64,000 nt of DNA from CAYJII01 sp964370225 (GTDB lineage Bacteria; Bacillota; Clostridia; Oscillospirales; Ruminococcaceae): positions 6,868 through 70,867 of the forward strand of contig CAYJII010000005.1 of the NCBI GenBank assembly GCA_964370225.1, read 5' to 3'. The notes below the pieces were generated by a model, which saw only the letters and a list, made by a program, of their open reading frames with translations, did not search any database and was not told the DNA's origin. Position 1 is the first letter of the stretch; every line of letters begins with the position of its first letter. The translations under genes and the position numbers were made by a program. Positions 10,249 through 19,005 of this stretch are shown piece by piece.

Positions 10249-10516
10249 TCTCGCTCATTTCCTTTTCCATGTTATCATATACTTCTTGAGGTATCTTGCA
10301 TGATAACCCACGCTCAAAACCTCTACTTTTAATTGCTTTTTTTAAACATTCACTACTTTTGCAAACATATGCGCCCCTACCGGATTTTTTACCCGATAAG
10401 TCCAGTGAAACTTCATCCTCAGGGCTTTTCACTACACGAACTAACTCTTTTTTAGGAAACATCTGATTGCAACCAGTACATTTTCTAAGAGGAATTTTTC
10501 TTTTTTTATTTTGCAT
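10241..10516 (-). CDS. rnpM: YlxR-family protein (RNase P modulator RnpM)
   Basis: Members of this family bind RNA and have been described as modulators of RNase P. The 91-residue protein has the conserved KIPLRKCTGCNQMFPKKELVRVVK segment with a CxxC pair at its N terminus and the GRGAYVCKSSECLKKAIK signature near residues 45-62. It lies between nusA and ylxQ in the standard order, 23 bases downstream of nusA. Confidence 0.92.
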   Translation of the reverse strand: MQNKKRKIPLRKCTGCNQMFPKKELVRVVKSPEDEVSLDLSGKKSGRGAYVCKSSECLKKAIKSRGFERGLSCKIPQEVYDNMEKEMSENE

Positions 10517-10539
10517 GTAATTCCCTCCAAACTAAAAAA

Positions 10540-11595
10540 TTATTCTTCTCCGTAAAATCCGCTTTCAGGTTTAATATCAATTTTAAATCCTGTAAGTCTC
10601 GCTGCAAGTTTTGCGTTTTGCCCTTTATTACCAATAGCTAGTGAAAGCTGATTGTCAGGAACAGTTACTTTGCACACTCTAGCTTCTGGGTCAAGGATTT
10701 CTACGCTCACAACATCAGAAGGAGAAAGTGCTTGTGCAATAAACTCTTCTGGACTTTCGCTGAATTTTACAACATCAATTTTTTCGCCATGTAATTCATT
10801 TACAATATTAGCAACCCTCATACCTTTAGGGCCGATACACGAACCAACTGGATCGATATTCTCATCTTTAGAGAAAACTGCTATTTTTGTTCTCGAACCT
10901 GCTTCTCTTGAGATTGATTTTACTTCTACATTGCCATCATATATTTCAGGCACTTCGTTTTCAAACAATCTTTTAACCATGTCTTTATGTGTGCGAGATA
11001 CTTTTATTGAGCATCTGCGCTCAGTGCTTACAACATCGTTTACGTAAACTCTTATTCTTTGGCCTTCTACTAAAGTTTCACCAGGGATCTGCTCATTTTT
11101 AAATAGGATAACTTCGTTTTTATCGATTTCAATAGTAGCATTTCCTGTTTTTGGTTCAATTTTTTGCACCACAGCTGGTACTACTTCAAATAGTTTTGAT
11201 TTGTATTGCTCTAACATTTGAGCTTTTACAGCTTCATTGATTGCTTGGTGAATCAAGTTTTTGCCAGATTGTGCTGCTATTCTTCCGATTTGCTTAGTAT
11301 CAAGTTTTGTGGTTAATTTGGAGCCAACTTTAACGCGCTTGTTTTTAAGCAGTGCATCTTCTAAGCTGATTTGTGAAGTTTCGTCTTCTACTTCTTCAAC
11401 AACATCTCTAACAATCGCAACCTTAAATTTCTTATCATCTTGGTCAATTTCAATTATTACATTGTCATCGCCTACATTATAATACTTTTTCACAGCAACA
11501 GTAATTGCATTTTTAATGTGATCAAGTATACTCTCAACTGTTATTCCTTTTTCAACCTCTAATAAGTGCAAGGCATCAAAAAAATCATTGTTCAT
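10540..11595 (-). CDS. nusA: Transcription termination/antitermination factor NusA
   Basis: RNA polymerase-associated factor controlling pausing, termination and antitermination. The 351 residues match the short Firmicute form without the acidic C-terminal repeats. The N-terminal domain spans about 1-125, the S1 domain about 130-200 (RIRVYVNDVVSTERRCSIKVSRTH at its end), and two KH domains follow with DPVGSCIGPKGMRVANIVNELHGEKIDV and SLAIGNKGQNAKLAARLTGFKIDI. Second gene of the operon after rimP. Confidence 0.97.
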   Translation of the reverse strand: MNNDFFDALHLLEVEKGITVESILDHIKNAITVAVKKYYNVGDDNVIIEIDQDDKKFKVAIVRDVVEEVEDETSQISLEDALLKNKRVKVGSKLTTKLDTKQIGRIAAQSGKNLIHQAINEAVKAQMLEQYKSKLFEVVPAVVQKIEPKTGNATIEIDKNEVILFKNEQIPGETLVEGQRIRVYVNDVVSTERRCSIKVSRTHKDMVKRLFENEVPEIYDGNVEVKSISREAGSRTKIAVFSKDENIDPVGSCIGPKGMRVANIVNELHGEKIDVVKFSESPEEFIAQALSPSDVVSVEILDPEARVCKVTVPDNQLSLAIGNKGQNAKLAARLTGFKIDIKPESGFYGEE

Positions 11596-11632
11596 CTTAT
11601 TATTCTTCCTTTCAAACTACTAAAAACAACTG

Positions 11633-12109
11633 CTACATGGTATCGACATCATCATTAAGTCTGACATTTGAGCAATCTGTAAAATTAAAACTTTGCTCGC
11701 CACTCTCTGACTCTATGGTAATAACATTATCTATAAAAGATACTAACACGCCAAAAAACTCACGTTCTCCATCAACTGGTCTTATCAGTTTTATTGCGAT
11801 ATCGTCGCCAATGCATACTTCAAAATGGTTTGGCTTTTTCAGCTCACGCCTCAAGCCCGGAGAAGCAACTTCCAAACTATAGCTTTGTTCGATAAAGTCG
11901 TGTTCATCAAGTTTTGAACTCAGTGGCCTACTTAATGCTTCGCAATCATCAAAAGTGATACCGTCATCTGCATCGATGATTACTAGCACCACCCAGTCAG
12001 CTCCCTCTTTTTCAAAGCGAACGTCCCATAAATATAAACCTAAATCATCTGCAATAGGTTTTGCTAAGTCATAAACTAAAGCCGCTGTATTTTTCTTTTG
12101 CTTTTTCAC
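11633..12109 (-). CDS. rimP: Ribosome maturation factor RimP
   Basis: Needed for 30S subunit assembly. The 158 residues include the N-terminal LGLYLWDVRFEKEGADWVVLVIIDADDGITFDDCEALSRPLSSKLDE stretch and YSLEVASPGLRRELKKPNHFEVCIG, the most conserved RimP signature. The start ATG at 12109 follows a strong TAAGGAGGAGTT site. It opens the nusA-infB operon; a consensus promoter and a leader hairpin lie upstream. Confidence 0.95.
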   Translation of the reverse strand: MKKQKKNTAALVYDLAKPIADDLGLYLWDVRFEKEGADWVVLVIIDADDGITFDDCEALSRPLSSKLDEHDFIEQSYSLEVASPGLRRELKKPNHFEVCIGDDIAIKLIRPVDGEREFFGVLVSFIDNVITIESESGEQSFNFTDCSNVRLNDDVDTM

Positions 12110-12138
12110 AGTTTTAAAAACTCCTCCTTAAACTAAAC

Positions 12139-12167
12139 GAAAGACCGGGCTTAAAACCCAGTCTTTC
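12139..12167 (-). promoter_or_regulatory. Leader hairpin before rimP
   Basis: A near-perfect inverted repeat (GAAAGAC/GTCTTTC plus GGG/CCC with one mismatch, seven-base loop) lies between the rimP promoter and its ribosome binding site. On the minus strand it is not followed by a T run, so it is a leader hairpin rather than a clear terminator; it could also be the weak 3' end of the upstream aldo/keto reductase transcript. Confidence 0.6.
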
Positions 12168-12193
12168 CTTTCGTACAAATATTTACAGTATAT

Positions 12194-12223
12194 AGTATAC
12201 CATATCCGTTTTGCATTTGTCAA
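12194..12223 (-). promoter_or_regulatory. Promoter of the rimP-nusA-infB operon
   Basis: Minus-strand TTGACA (12218-12223) and TATACT (12194-12199) are separated by 18 bases. The expected transcript start is about 75-80 bases before the rimP start codon, giving a leader that contains the hairpin at 12139-12167. Confidence 0.8.
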
Positions 12224-12242
12224 GCTATTATTAAAATAAAAG

Positions 12243-13340
12243 CTATACTAACTCAGCGATTTCTTTTAATCTATCAATGATTGGCAAATGTTGTGTACAT
12301 AGCTTTTCACATTTTTTACAGCTTATGCACTCACTCGCTTTTTCAGCAGGAATACCCCAGTGAAATTTTAGTCTGCTTAGCATATCGTTGCCCAAGATTT
12401 TTTCGTTGTATGCGTCCATGTATTTTGGTATTTCTATTCCTTTAGGACACATATCACAATATCCACAGCCCGTACATAGATCGTTTAGCGCAATCCCTTT
12501 GTTTTCATATTCAGTAGTAATTTCTGCAGCTGTTTTCTCAGTTAGGTTTTCTACCGCTTTTACCGCATCATCAACATGCTCTTTTGTAGTAAATCCAGCA
12601 AGAGTAATTGTAATCTCTTTATGAGAAGCTACAAATCTTAACGCTGCTTGAGCAACATTTAAGTCTTCGCCTTCTGTTAAGTATGCAAAATGATCTGGAT
12701 TTTTCGGAATAAGCCCACCACCAAGAGGATTCATTACAACAACACCCATACCATTATCGTATGCTGCTTTTATTCCACTTTGTCTAAATTTATAGTTAAG
12801 CGCATTGTATCCTATAAGCATACCTTTAAACTTATTAGAGTTTACAATATCTTCAATCCCATCACCTTGCATATGTGAAGAAAATACAATATTTTTTATC
12901 AAGCCTTCTGATTTAGCTTGCTCAAAATGTTTATATAATAACCCACATTGTTTTTCATAAGAATCGAGACTTAACATACACCATAAATGATAAAAATCAA
13001 GGTAATCAACCTTTAGTCTTGTAAGTGTTTGCTCTAATCTTCTTCTAAAAGCATCACCGGATGAATCGTTGTCCACTGTTCCTAAATTCATTTTGGAAGA
13101 TACATAGTAGCTATCTCTTTTTAGCTGAGATAAAGCAATCCCTGTTATAATCTCGCTTTGGTCATCGCAATAAAATGGAGCTGTGTCAAAATAGTTTATA
13201 CCTTTTTCATGAGCATAAAGCGCTACTTCAGCACATTTTTCTAAATTGCCTGCTTTAATGTCGTCTGCATCGTATCTCATACAACCCATTCCGATAGCAG
13301 AAACTTTGATTCCTAGGTCACCATACTCTTTTAAATACAT
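12243..13340 (-). CDS. Aldo/keto reductase with C-terminal 4Fe-4S domain
   Basis: NAD(P)H-type oxidoreductase with a TIM barrel (about residues 1-280) joined to a ferredoxin-like tail. The barrel shows YFDTAPFYCDDQSE (the Asp/Tyr pair), the active-site Lys in YVSSKMNLG and DYLDFYHLWCML. The tail has two cysteine clusters, CTGCGYCDMCPKG and CISCKKCEKLC, expected to hold iron-sulfur clusters. Start ATG at 13340 is preceded by GAGGAG at good spacing; an upstream TTG at 13346 is less likely. It stands alone, divergent from the ABC exporter. Substrate unknown. Confidence 0.9.
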   Translation of the reverse strand: MYLKEYGDLGIKVSAIGMGCMRYDADDIKAGNLEKCAEVALYAHEKGINYFDTAPFYCDDQSEIITGIALSQLKRDSYYVSSKMNLGTVDNDSSGDAFRRRLEQTLTRLKVDYLDFYHLWCMLSLDSYEKQCGLLYKHFEQAKSEGLIKNIVFSSHMQGDGIEDIVNSNKFKGMLIGYNALNYKFRQSGIKAAYDNGMGVVVMNPLGGGLIPKNPDHFAYLTEGEDLNVAQAALRFVASHKEITITLAGFTTKEHVDDAVKAVENLTEKTAAEITTEYENKGIALNDLCTGCGYCDMCPKGIEIPKYMDAYNEKILGNDMLSRLKFHWGIPAEKASECISCKKCEKLCTQHLPIIDRLKEIAELV

Positions 13341-13410
13341 AGTCAATCTCCTCGTTATAATAACATTGAATTTTAAAAAATGCTTTTATTTTTATTAAGC
13401 ATATGATATT

Positions 13411-13439
13411 ATTATACATAGTAAAATTATATTTTGCAA
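13411..13439 (-). promoter_or_regulatory. Promoter of the aldo/keto reductase gene
   Basis: Minus-strand TTGCAA (13434-13439) and TATAAT (13411-13416) are separated by 17 bases, about 70 bases before the start codon at 13340. Confidence 0.65.
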
Positions 13440-13471
13440 TACCTACTAATATAAGAAAGAGTTGATATCAA

Positions 13472-15232
13472 TTGTTAAAGCTAGCGATATATCTAAAAAA
13501 ATTTAAGAAAGAAACAATTATAGGACCCATTTTTAAGCTGTTGGAAGCTATTTTTGAGTTGAGCATACCCATAGTTATGGCGCTCATTATCGATGTTGGA
13601 ATAAAAAATGGAGACTCAACCTACATAATTTTAATGGGTGGTCTCATGATATTGCTTGGGCTAACAGGCTTAGGATTCGCTTTAATTTGTCAGTATTGTG
13701 CAGCAAAAGCTTCACAAGGATTTGGTACAGTTTTGCGGAATACTATCTTTGAGCATGTAGGCAAATTTTCATACGCTCAACTGGATAAGCTATCTACTTC
13801 CTCGCTCGTAACTAGGATTACTGGCGATGCAAACCAGCTGCAACTAGCTGTTGCTATGCTAATACGCTTAGTGGTGCGAGCTCCATTTATCGCGATAGGT
13901 TCAATGATAATGGCTTTTGCTATAGACGCAAAGCTATCCATCATTTTCCTAATCTCCATGCCAATTATCGCCTTGCTTTTATATGTAATCATGTCAAAAA
14001 GCATTCCTTTTTATAAGGGGATACAAAAACTAATTGACAGACTCACATTAATTACTAGAGAGAACTTAACTTCTGTGAGACTTATCCGCGCACTTAATGC
14101 GCAAGAACGTGAGACAAAACGTTTTGAGGAAGCAAATGATAATATATACCGCTCCACTACTTTTATCGGAAGGATATCATCCTTATTAAACCCGCTCACT
14201 ACATTAGTTTTAAACGTCGCAATTATTGCAATCATCTACTTTGGTGGTATCGAGGTAAACTCAGGCAATCTGACCCAAGGGGAAATTGTTGCGCTCATTA
14301 ATTATATGACACAAATTTTACTTGCACTTATCGTAGTAGCTAATCTTGTAGTAATATTCACAAGAGCTGCTACTAGCGCTAGTAGAGTAAACGAAATTTT
14401 AGAAATAGTACCAGAAAAAACTACTTCTGATACTGATGCTACTTTTAGCAATGATTATGATAATATTGTCGAGTTTAAGAATGTAAGTTTTTCTTACGAC
14501 ACTTCAGATAAAAATGCACTTAAAAACATAAACTTCGCAATCAAAAAAGGGGAAACAATCGGGATTATCGGTGCAACAGGTTGCGGTAAAACTACCTTAA
14601 TAAGTTTAATTCCTGCTTTTTATAACGCAACAAAAGGCGATGTGCTTATAAAAGGGATAAATGTAAAAAACATTTCCGCCTCCCAACTTAGCAAAATTGT
14701 CGGAGTAGTAGCTCAGCATAAATCCGCACTTTCAGGCACAATAAAAGATAATATCGTAATGAGTCGCCAAAATATCAGTGATGCTGATATACTAAAAGCT
14801 TTAGAAATTTCGCAAGCAAAAGAATATGTTCAAAAATTTGACGATGGACTAAGTCATAGAGTCGAACAAGGTGGTAAAAATTTATCGGGTGGCCAAATGC
14901 AAAGGCTTACAATAGCACGTGCTATCGTAACTAATCCTGAAATTGTAATCTTAGATGACTCCTCAAGTGCACTTGACTACGCAACCGACTTAAAACTAAG
15001 GCGTGCACTTAAAGAAGAGCTTGACTGCGTTAGTATTGTAGTATCTCAAAGAGTTAATGCGATAAAGGATGCTGACAAAATTTTAGTTTTAGAAGAAGGC
15101 GAGCTTATCGATATGGGTAAACATGCACAGCTATTTAATAGATGTGATGTTTATAACGAAATTTGCACATCACAATTAAGTGCAGATGAACTGGATAGCA
15201 TTTTAAGTAAGGCAGGTGCAAACAATGAATAA
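13472..15232 (+). CDS. ABC exporter half-transporter, degenerate ATP site
   Basis: Type IV ABC exporter half: six membrane segments (about residues 15-300) plus a nucleotide-binding domain. Walker A is GATGCGKTTL and the signature LSGGQMQR is canonical, but the Walker B end is VILDDSSSALD, with Asp in place of the catalytic Glu, and the H-loop reads VVSQRVNA, with Gln in place of His. This matches the non-catalytic half of heterodimeric exporters such as BmrCD or TM287/288. It starts with TTG at 13472 after AAGAAAGAG. The partner gene follows with overlap. Substrate (drug, lipid or peptide) cannot be read from the sequence. Confidence 0.92.
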   Translation: MLKLAIYLKKFKKETIIGPIFKLLEAIFELSIPIVMALIIDVGIKNGDSTYIILMGGLMILLGLTGLGFALICQYCAAKASQGFGTVLRNTIFEHVGKFSYAQLDKLSTSSLVTRITGDANQLQLAVAMLIRLVVRAPFIAIGSMIMAFAIDAKLSIIFLISMPIIALLLYVIMSKSIPFYKGIQKLIDRLTLITRENLTSVRLIRALNAQERETKRFEEANDNIYRSTTFIGRISSLLNPLTTLVLNVAIIAIIYFGGIEVNSGNLTQGEIVALINYMTQILLALIVVANLVVIFTRAATSASRVNEILEIVPEKTTSDTDATFSNDYDNIVEFKNVSFSYDTSDKNALKNINFAIKKGETIGIIGATGCGKTTLISLIPAFYNATKGDVLIKGINVKNISASQLSKIVGVVAQHKSALSGTIKDNIVMSRQNISDADILKALEISQAKEYVQKFDDGLSHRVEQGGKNLSGGQMQRLTIARAIVTNPEIVILDDSSSALDYATDLKLRRALKEELDCVSIVVSQRVNAIKDADKILVLEEGELIDMGKHAQLFNRCDVYNEICTSQLSADELDSILSKAGANNE

Positions 15233-16958
15233 GACCACTGCAATTAAGCTTTTAAAATTTATTAAGCCTCACAGACAATTTTTATTTATAGCGCTCATAT
15301 GTTCATTAATAAGTGCGGGCTTTTCCCTATTCATTCCTGTAGTTATTGGTCAAGCAGTTGACCATATCGTTGATATCAATAATGTTGATTTCGAGATGAT
15401 TTTGCATTATATAAAAGTCTTAGCTATATTAATTTTAGTAGGAGCAGTTTTTTCTTGGTTATTTACTTTTTCAATGAATATTGTGGCAGAAAAAACAGTT
15501 AAACTTCTACGCACTCGATGCTTTGAAAAGATTAATAGTTTAAGCATTGGCTATATAGATAAAAAATCACATGGCGATTTGATAGCAAGGGTTACAGTAG
15601 ACATCGACCAAATCTCCACTGGGATATTACAAGGTTTTTCGAACCTCTTTAACGGTATCGTTACAATTGTAGTAACATTAATTTTTATGTTAACTGTCAA
15701 CATACCAATAGCATTAGTTGTAGTTATTCTAACTCCACTTTCTTTGTTTGTAGCTTCCTTTATAGCTAAAAGGACATTTAATACATTCAAGTTGCAATCA
15801 CAAATTCGTGGAGAGATTACTGGATATTCACAAGAAATTTTTACAAACTTAAGACTCGTTAAGGCGTATAACTGCGAAGAGGCATCAAAAGAAAAGTATC
15901 AAGAGATTAATGATAGACTGTACACTAGTGGCGTTAAATCTCAGTTTTATTCTTCAATCACAAACCCATGCACCCGTTTTGTGAACGCTATTGTATATGC
16001 TGCAGTTGGAATTTGCGGTGCTATCATGTGTATCTACTCGCCATTTTCAGTTGGACAGCTTTCTGCTTTTTTAGCATATGCAAATCAGTACACTAAACCT
16101 TTTAATGAAATTACAGGAGTATTGGCTGAACTCCAAAATGCGTTTGCAGGCGCGCAAAGAGTATTTGAGCTTTTAGAAGAAGATAAAATAGAGAGCGATA
16201 AACAACTGCGCCCTCTTAAATTTGAAAAGGGTAATATTATATTTAAACAAGCTGCTTTCGCATATGATCCTAAAAGACCGCTGATTAAAAAACTAAACCT
16301 AATTGTAAAATCAGGACAAAGAGTCGCGATTGTAGGTCCTACCGGCTGTGGAAAAACTACTCTGATTAATCTATTAATGCGCTTTTATGACTTAAATTCG
16401 GGACAAATCGATATCGATGGACAGGACACAAGATACACCACACGAGCTAGTCTGCGCACACAGTTTGGAACAGTTTTACAGGAGAGCGACTTATTTACCA
16501 TGAGCATTAAAGACAATATCGCTTACGGTAAACCAGACGCAGATATGGACAGCGTCATCGCAGCAGCTAAAAACGCGCATATCCACAATTTCATAATGCG
16601 ATTACCAGATGGGTATGATACATTAATTAGCGAAAATTCGGATAATATTTCACAAGGACAAAAACAGCTTTTATGTATAGCAAGAACTATGTTGCTTGAC
16701 CCACCTATGCTAATATTAGATGAAGCTACTAGCAATATAGATACTAGAACAGAAATGCAAATTCAAAAAGCATTTACAAAGATGATGGAAGGTAGAACTA
16801 GTTTCATAGTTGCGCATAGGCTATCTACTATCAAGGAAGCAGATATTATCCTTGTTATGAATGATGGCGATATAATAGAGCAAGGTAACCATGAAGATTT
16901 GATAGCTAAAAAAGGTTTTTACTGCGAATTATATAATTCTCAGTTTGCAAAACAATAA
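15225..16958 (+). CDS. ABC exporter half-transporter, catalytic partner
   Basis: Second half of the heterodimeric exporter. It has a six-segment membrane domain (about 1-310) and a nucleotide-binding domain with Walker A GPTGCGKTTL, a full Walker B LILDEATSNID, and the H-loop FIVAHRLST, but a degenerate signature NISQGQKQL. Combined with the other half, one ATP site is complete and one degenerate. The ATG at 15225 is preferred over a GTG at 15216; the coding region overlaps the upstream gene by eight bases, implying coupling. Confidence 0.92.
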   Translation: MNKTTAIKLLKFIKPHRQFLFIALICSLISAGFSLFIPVVIGQAVDHIVDINNVDFEMILHYIKVLAILILVGAVFSWLFTFSMNIVAEKTVKLLRTRCFEKINSLSIGYIDKKSHGDLIARVTVDIDQISTGILQGFSNLFNGIVTIVVTLIFMLTVNIPIALVVVILTPLSLFVASFIAKRTFNTFKLQSQIRGEITGYSQEIFTNLRLVKAYNCEEASKEKYQEINDRLYTSGVKSQFYSSITNPCTRFVNAIVYAAVGICGAIMCIYSPFSVGQLSAFLAYANQYTKPFNEITGVLAELQNAFAGAQRVFELLEEDKIESDKQLRPLKFEKGNIIFKQAAFAYDPKRPLIKKLNLIVKSGQRVAIVGPTGCGKTTLINLLMRFYDLNSGQIDIDGQDTRYTTRASLRTQFGTVLQESDLFTMSIKDNIAYGKPDADMDSVIAAAKNAHIHNFIMRLPDGYDTLISENSDNISQGQKQLLCIARTMLLDPPMLILDEATSNIDTRTEMQIQKAFTKMMEGRTSFIVAHRLSTIKEADIILVMNDGDIIEQGNHEDLIAKKGFYCELYNSQFAKQ

Positions 16959-16973
16959 AAACTGTGTTATAAT
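16945..16973 (+). promoter_or_regulatory. Promoter overlapping the end of the ABC gene
   Basis: TTGCAA (16945-16950), 17 bases, TATAAT (16968-16973). It overlaps the last codons of the exporter gene and precedes the P-loop ATPase gene by 40 bases, so the ATPase and probably the oxidoreductase operon are transcribed separately from the exporter. Confidence 0.65.
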
Positions 16974-17013
16974 ACCCCTTATTAGTATTAAATTAAAAAG
17001 TGTATGGTGATTT

Positions 17014-17667
17014 ATGAAAGATATAAAAAGAATAAGTATTATTTGTGGACATTATGGCTGTGGAAAGACAAATTTTGCTGTAAATCTTGCATTAGATTTA
17101 GCAAAGAGCAATAAGTCAGTAACTATAATAGATTTAGATATAGTAAACCCATACTTTAGAGTAGCGGATTTTACTGAGTTGTTTTTGGAAAACAATATCA
17201 AACTGCTCGCTCCACAGTTTGCTAATACTAATTTAGATTTACCTGTGCTCCCTCAGGGCATAGTCTCTGCAATAAATAACGAAGATGAGTATCTCATCAT
17301 CGATGTTGGTGGTGATGATGCAGGAGCAGTAGCATTAGGTGGATTTGCAAAAGAAATACAAAAGTATGACTATGACATGTACTATGTTGTAAATGCATAT
17401 AGATTTTTAACTGGCGAAGTAAGTGATAATCTTGAGCTTATGAACAATATTAATTTTTCATCTAGGTTGCAATTTACTAAAATAGTCAACAACTCTAACT
17501 TAGGTGCAAAAACTACATTGGAGAATATCAAAAGTTCAACTTTACTAGTTGATGAGCTTGCAACTTTATCAAATTTGCCTGTTGCATTTACTACCTCAGC
17601 CGATTTCTTAAATTTACAAAACGAGTATTATCCTGTAAAGATTTTTGTTAAATCATCATGGGATTAA
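17014..17667 (+). CDS. P-loop ATPase, MinD/CobQ-like
   Basis: A 217-residue nucleotide-binding protein. The N terminus carries a Walker A motif in IICGHYGCGKTNFAVNLA, followed by TIIDLDIVNPYFRVADF (metal-binding Asp region) and YLIIDVGGDDAGAVALG, resembling SIMIBI-class ATPases such as MinD, ParA and CobQ. No membrane segment or DNA-binding domain is visible. It directly precedes the 2-oxoacid:ferredoxin oxidoreductase genes, with 29 bases to the ferredoxin subunit, so a role in cluster or cofactor delivery to that enzyme is plausible but unproven. Confidence 0.75.
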   Translation: MKDIKRISIICGHYGCGKTNFAVNLALDLAKSNKSVTIIDLDIVNPYFRVADFTELFLENNIKLLAPQFANTNLDLPVLPQGIVSAINNEDEYLIIDVGGDDAGAVALGGFAKEIQKYDYDMYYVVNAYRFLTGEVSDNLELMNNINFSSRLQFTKIVNNSNLGAKTTLENIKSSTLLVDELATLSNLPVAFTTSADFLNLQNEYYPVKIFVKSSWD

Positions 17668-17696
17668 TTATAAGTATTAACTAAGGAGGTAAAGCT

Positions 17697-17903
17697 ATGC
17701 CAAAAGTAACAATTAATTCAGAATTATGCAAGGGTTGCCAGTTATGTGTAAACGCATGTCCAAAAAAAATCCTTGAATGTAGCAAAGACAAACTAAATGC
17801 TAAAGGTTACCACCCTTCACAAGTGTTGGAGCCTGAAAAATGCATCGGTTGTGCAATGTGCGCGCTGATGTGCCCTGATTGCGTAATCACAGTAGAGAAA
17901 TAA
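17697..17903 (+). CDS. 2-oxoacid:ferredoxin oxidoreductase, ferredoxin (delta) subunit
   Basis: A 68-residue 2[4Fe-4S] ferredoxin-type subunit passing electrons from the TPP-bound intermediate to soluble ferredoxin. Two clusters of cysteines are visible, CKGCQLCVNACPK near residues 10-22 and CIGCAMCALMCPDC near 47-60. The start follows TAAGGAGGTAAAGCT. It is the first of four adjacent oxidoreductase genes (delta-alpha-beta-gamma order). Confidence 0.92.
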   Translation: MPKVTINSELCKGCQLCVNACPKKILECSKDKLNAKGYHPSQVLEPEKCIGCAMCALMCPDCVITVEK

Positions 17904-17930
17904 TGTATCTAAGAAAGGACTTGAATATAT

Positions 17931-19001
17931 ATGGGTAAAACATATTTAATGAAAGGTAACGAAGCCTTAGCAGAAGCAGCAATCAGAGCGGGTTGCAAGC
18001 ATTTCTTTGGCTATCCAATAACTCCACAAACCGAAATTTCAGCTTATATGTCAAAACGTATGCCTAAACTTGATGGTGTGTTTTTACAAGCTGAGTCAGA
18101 AGTTGCTGCTATAAACATGGTTTTAGGTGCTGCATCTGCTGGTGTTAGAACTATGACATCTTCCTCCTCACCTGGGATTAGTCTTAAAACTGAGGGGATT
18201 TCCTATATTGCAGGCTCAGACTTGCCTTGCGTTATAGTTAATGTTATGAGAGGTGGCCCTGGTCTTGGCGGAATTCAGCCTTCACAAGCTGATTACTGGC
18301 AAGCTACAAAAGCTTTAGGTCACGGCGATTTCCACGTAATTACTTACGCTCCATCAAGTGTGCAAGAAATCGTTGATTTAATCAGCAAAGCTTTTGATGC
18401 ATCTGATGAATATCGTGTTCCTTCCCTAATTTTAGCTGACGGTATATTGGGACAAATGATGGAACCTGTTACTTTCCCAGATGAAGATAATGCAAAGAAA
18501 GTTGATAAACCTTGGGCTACAAATGGTACTGAGGGCAAAAGAAAACCAAATATTACAAACTCGCTTATCCTAAACCCACATGGTCTGGAAAAAAGCGTAC
18601 AAGACAGATTTGCTCGTTACGAAAAAATTAAAGAAAACGAAACTTTAGTTGAAGAATATAACGTTAGCGATGCTGATATTGTATTAGTTTCATATGGTGC
18701 TACTGCTCGAGTAGTGCGTAGTGCTGTTAATGCTGCTAGAGAAGCTGGTATTAAAGCTGGTATGATTAGACCTATCACAGTTTGGCCATTCCCAACTGAC
18801 GCTGTAGTTCGTGCTGCTTCAAACTGCAAAAAAATGATGGTAGTTGAGATGAGCATGGGGCAAATGGTTGATGATGTTAAAATAGCGGTAGATGGAAGAT
18901 GTCCTGTTGAATTTTACGGAAGAACAGGCGGAGTTGTGCCTTCACCAAGAGAAATATTAGAACAAATCACAGCATTAAACGATGCAATGAAAGGAGAATA
19001 A
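17931..19001 (+). CDS. vorB: 2-oxoacid:ferredoxin oxidoreductase alpha subunit (VorB-like)
   Basis: Alpha subunit of a CoA-acylating oxidoreductase that oxidises branched-chain 2-oxoacids (VOR) or 2-oxoglutarate (KOR) with ferredoxin as acceptor. The 356-residue protein contains the pyrimidine-binding domain, with GYPITPQTEISAYMS near residue 28, QAESEVAAINMVLGAASAGVRTMTSSSSPG near 53, and a C-terminal domain from about 240 (DIVLVSYGATARVV). Substrate choice between VOR and KOR cannot be settled from sequence alone. Co-transcribed with the flanking subunits. Confidence 0.9.
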   Translation: MGKTYLMKGNEALAEAAIRAGCKHFFGYPITPQTEISAYMSKRMPKLDGVFLQAESEVAAINMVLGAASAGVRTMTSSSSPGISLKTEGISYIAGSDLPCVIVNVMRGGPGLGGIQPSQADYWQATKALGHGDFHVITYAPSSVQEIVDLISKAFDASDEYRVPSLILADGILGQMMEPVTFPDEDNAKKVDKPWATNGTEGKRKPNITNSLILNPHGLEKSVQDRFARYEKIKENETLVEEYNVSDADIVLVSYGATARVVRSAVNAAREAGIKAGMIRPITVWPFPTDAVVRAASNCKKMMVVEMSMGQMVDDVKIAVDGRCPVEFYGRTGGVVPSPREILEQITALNDAMKGE

Positions 19002-19005
19002 TGAT

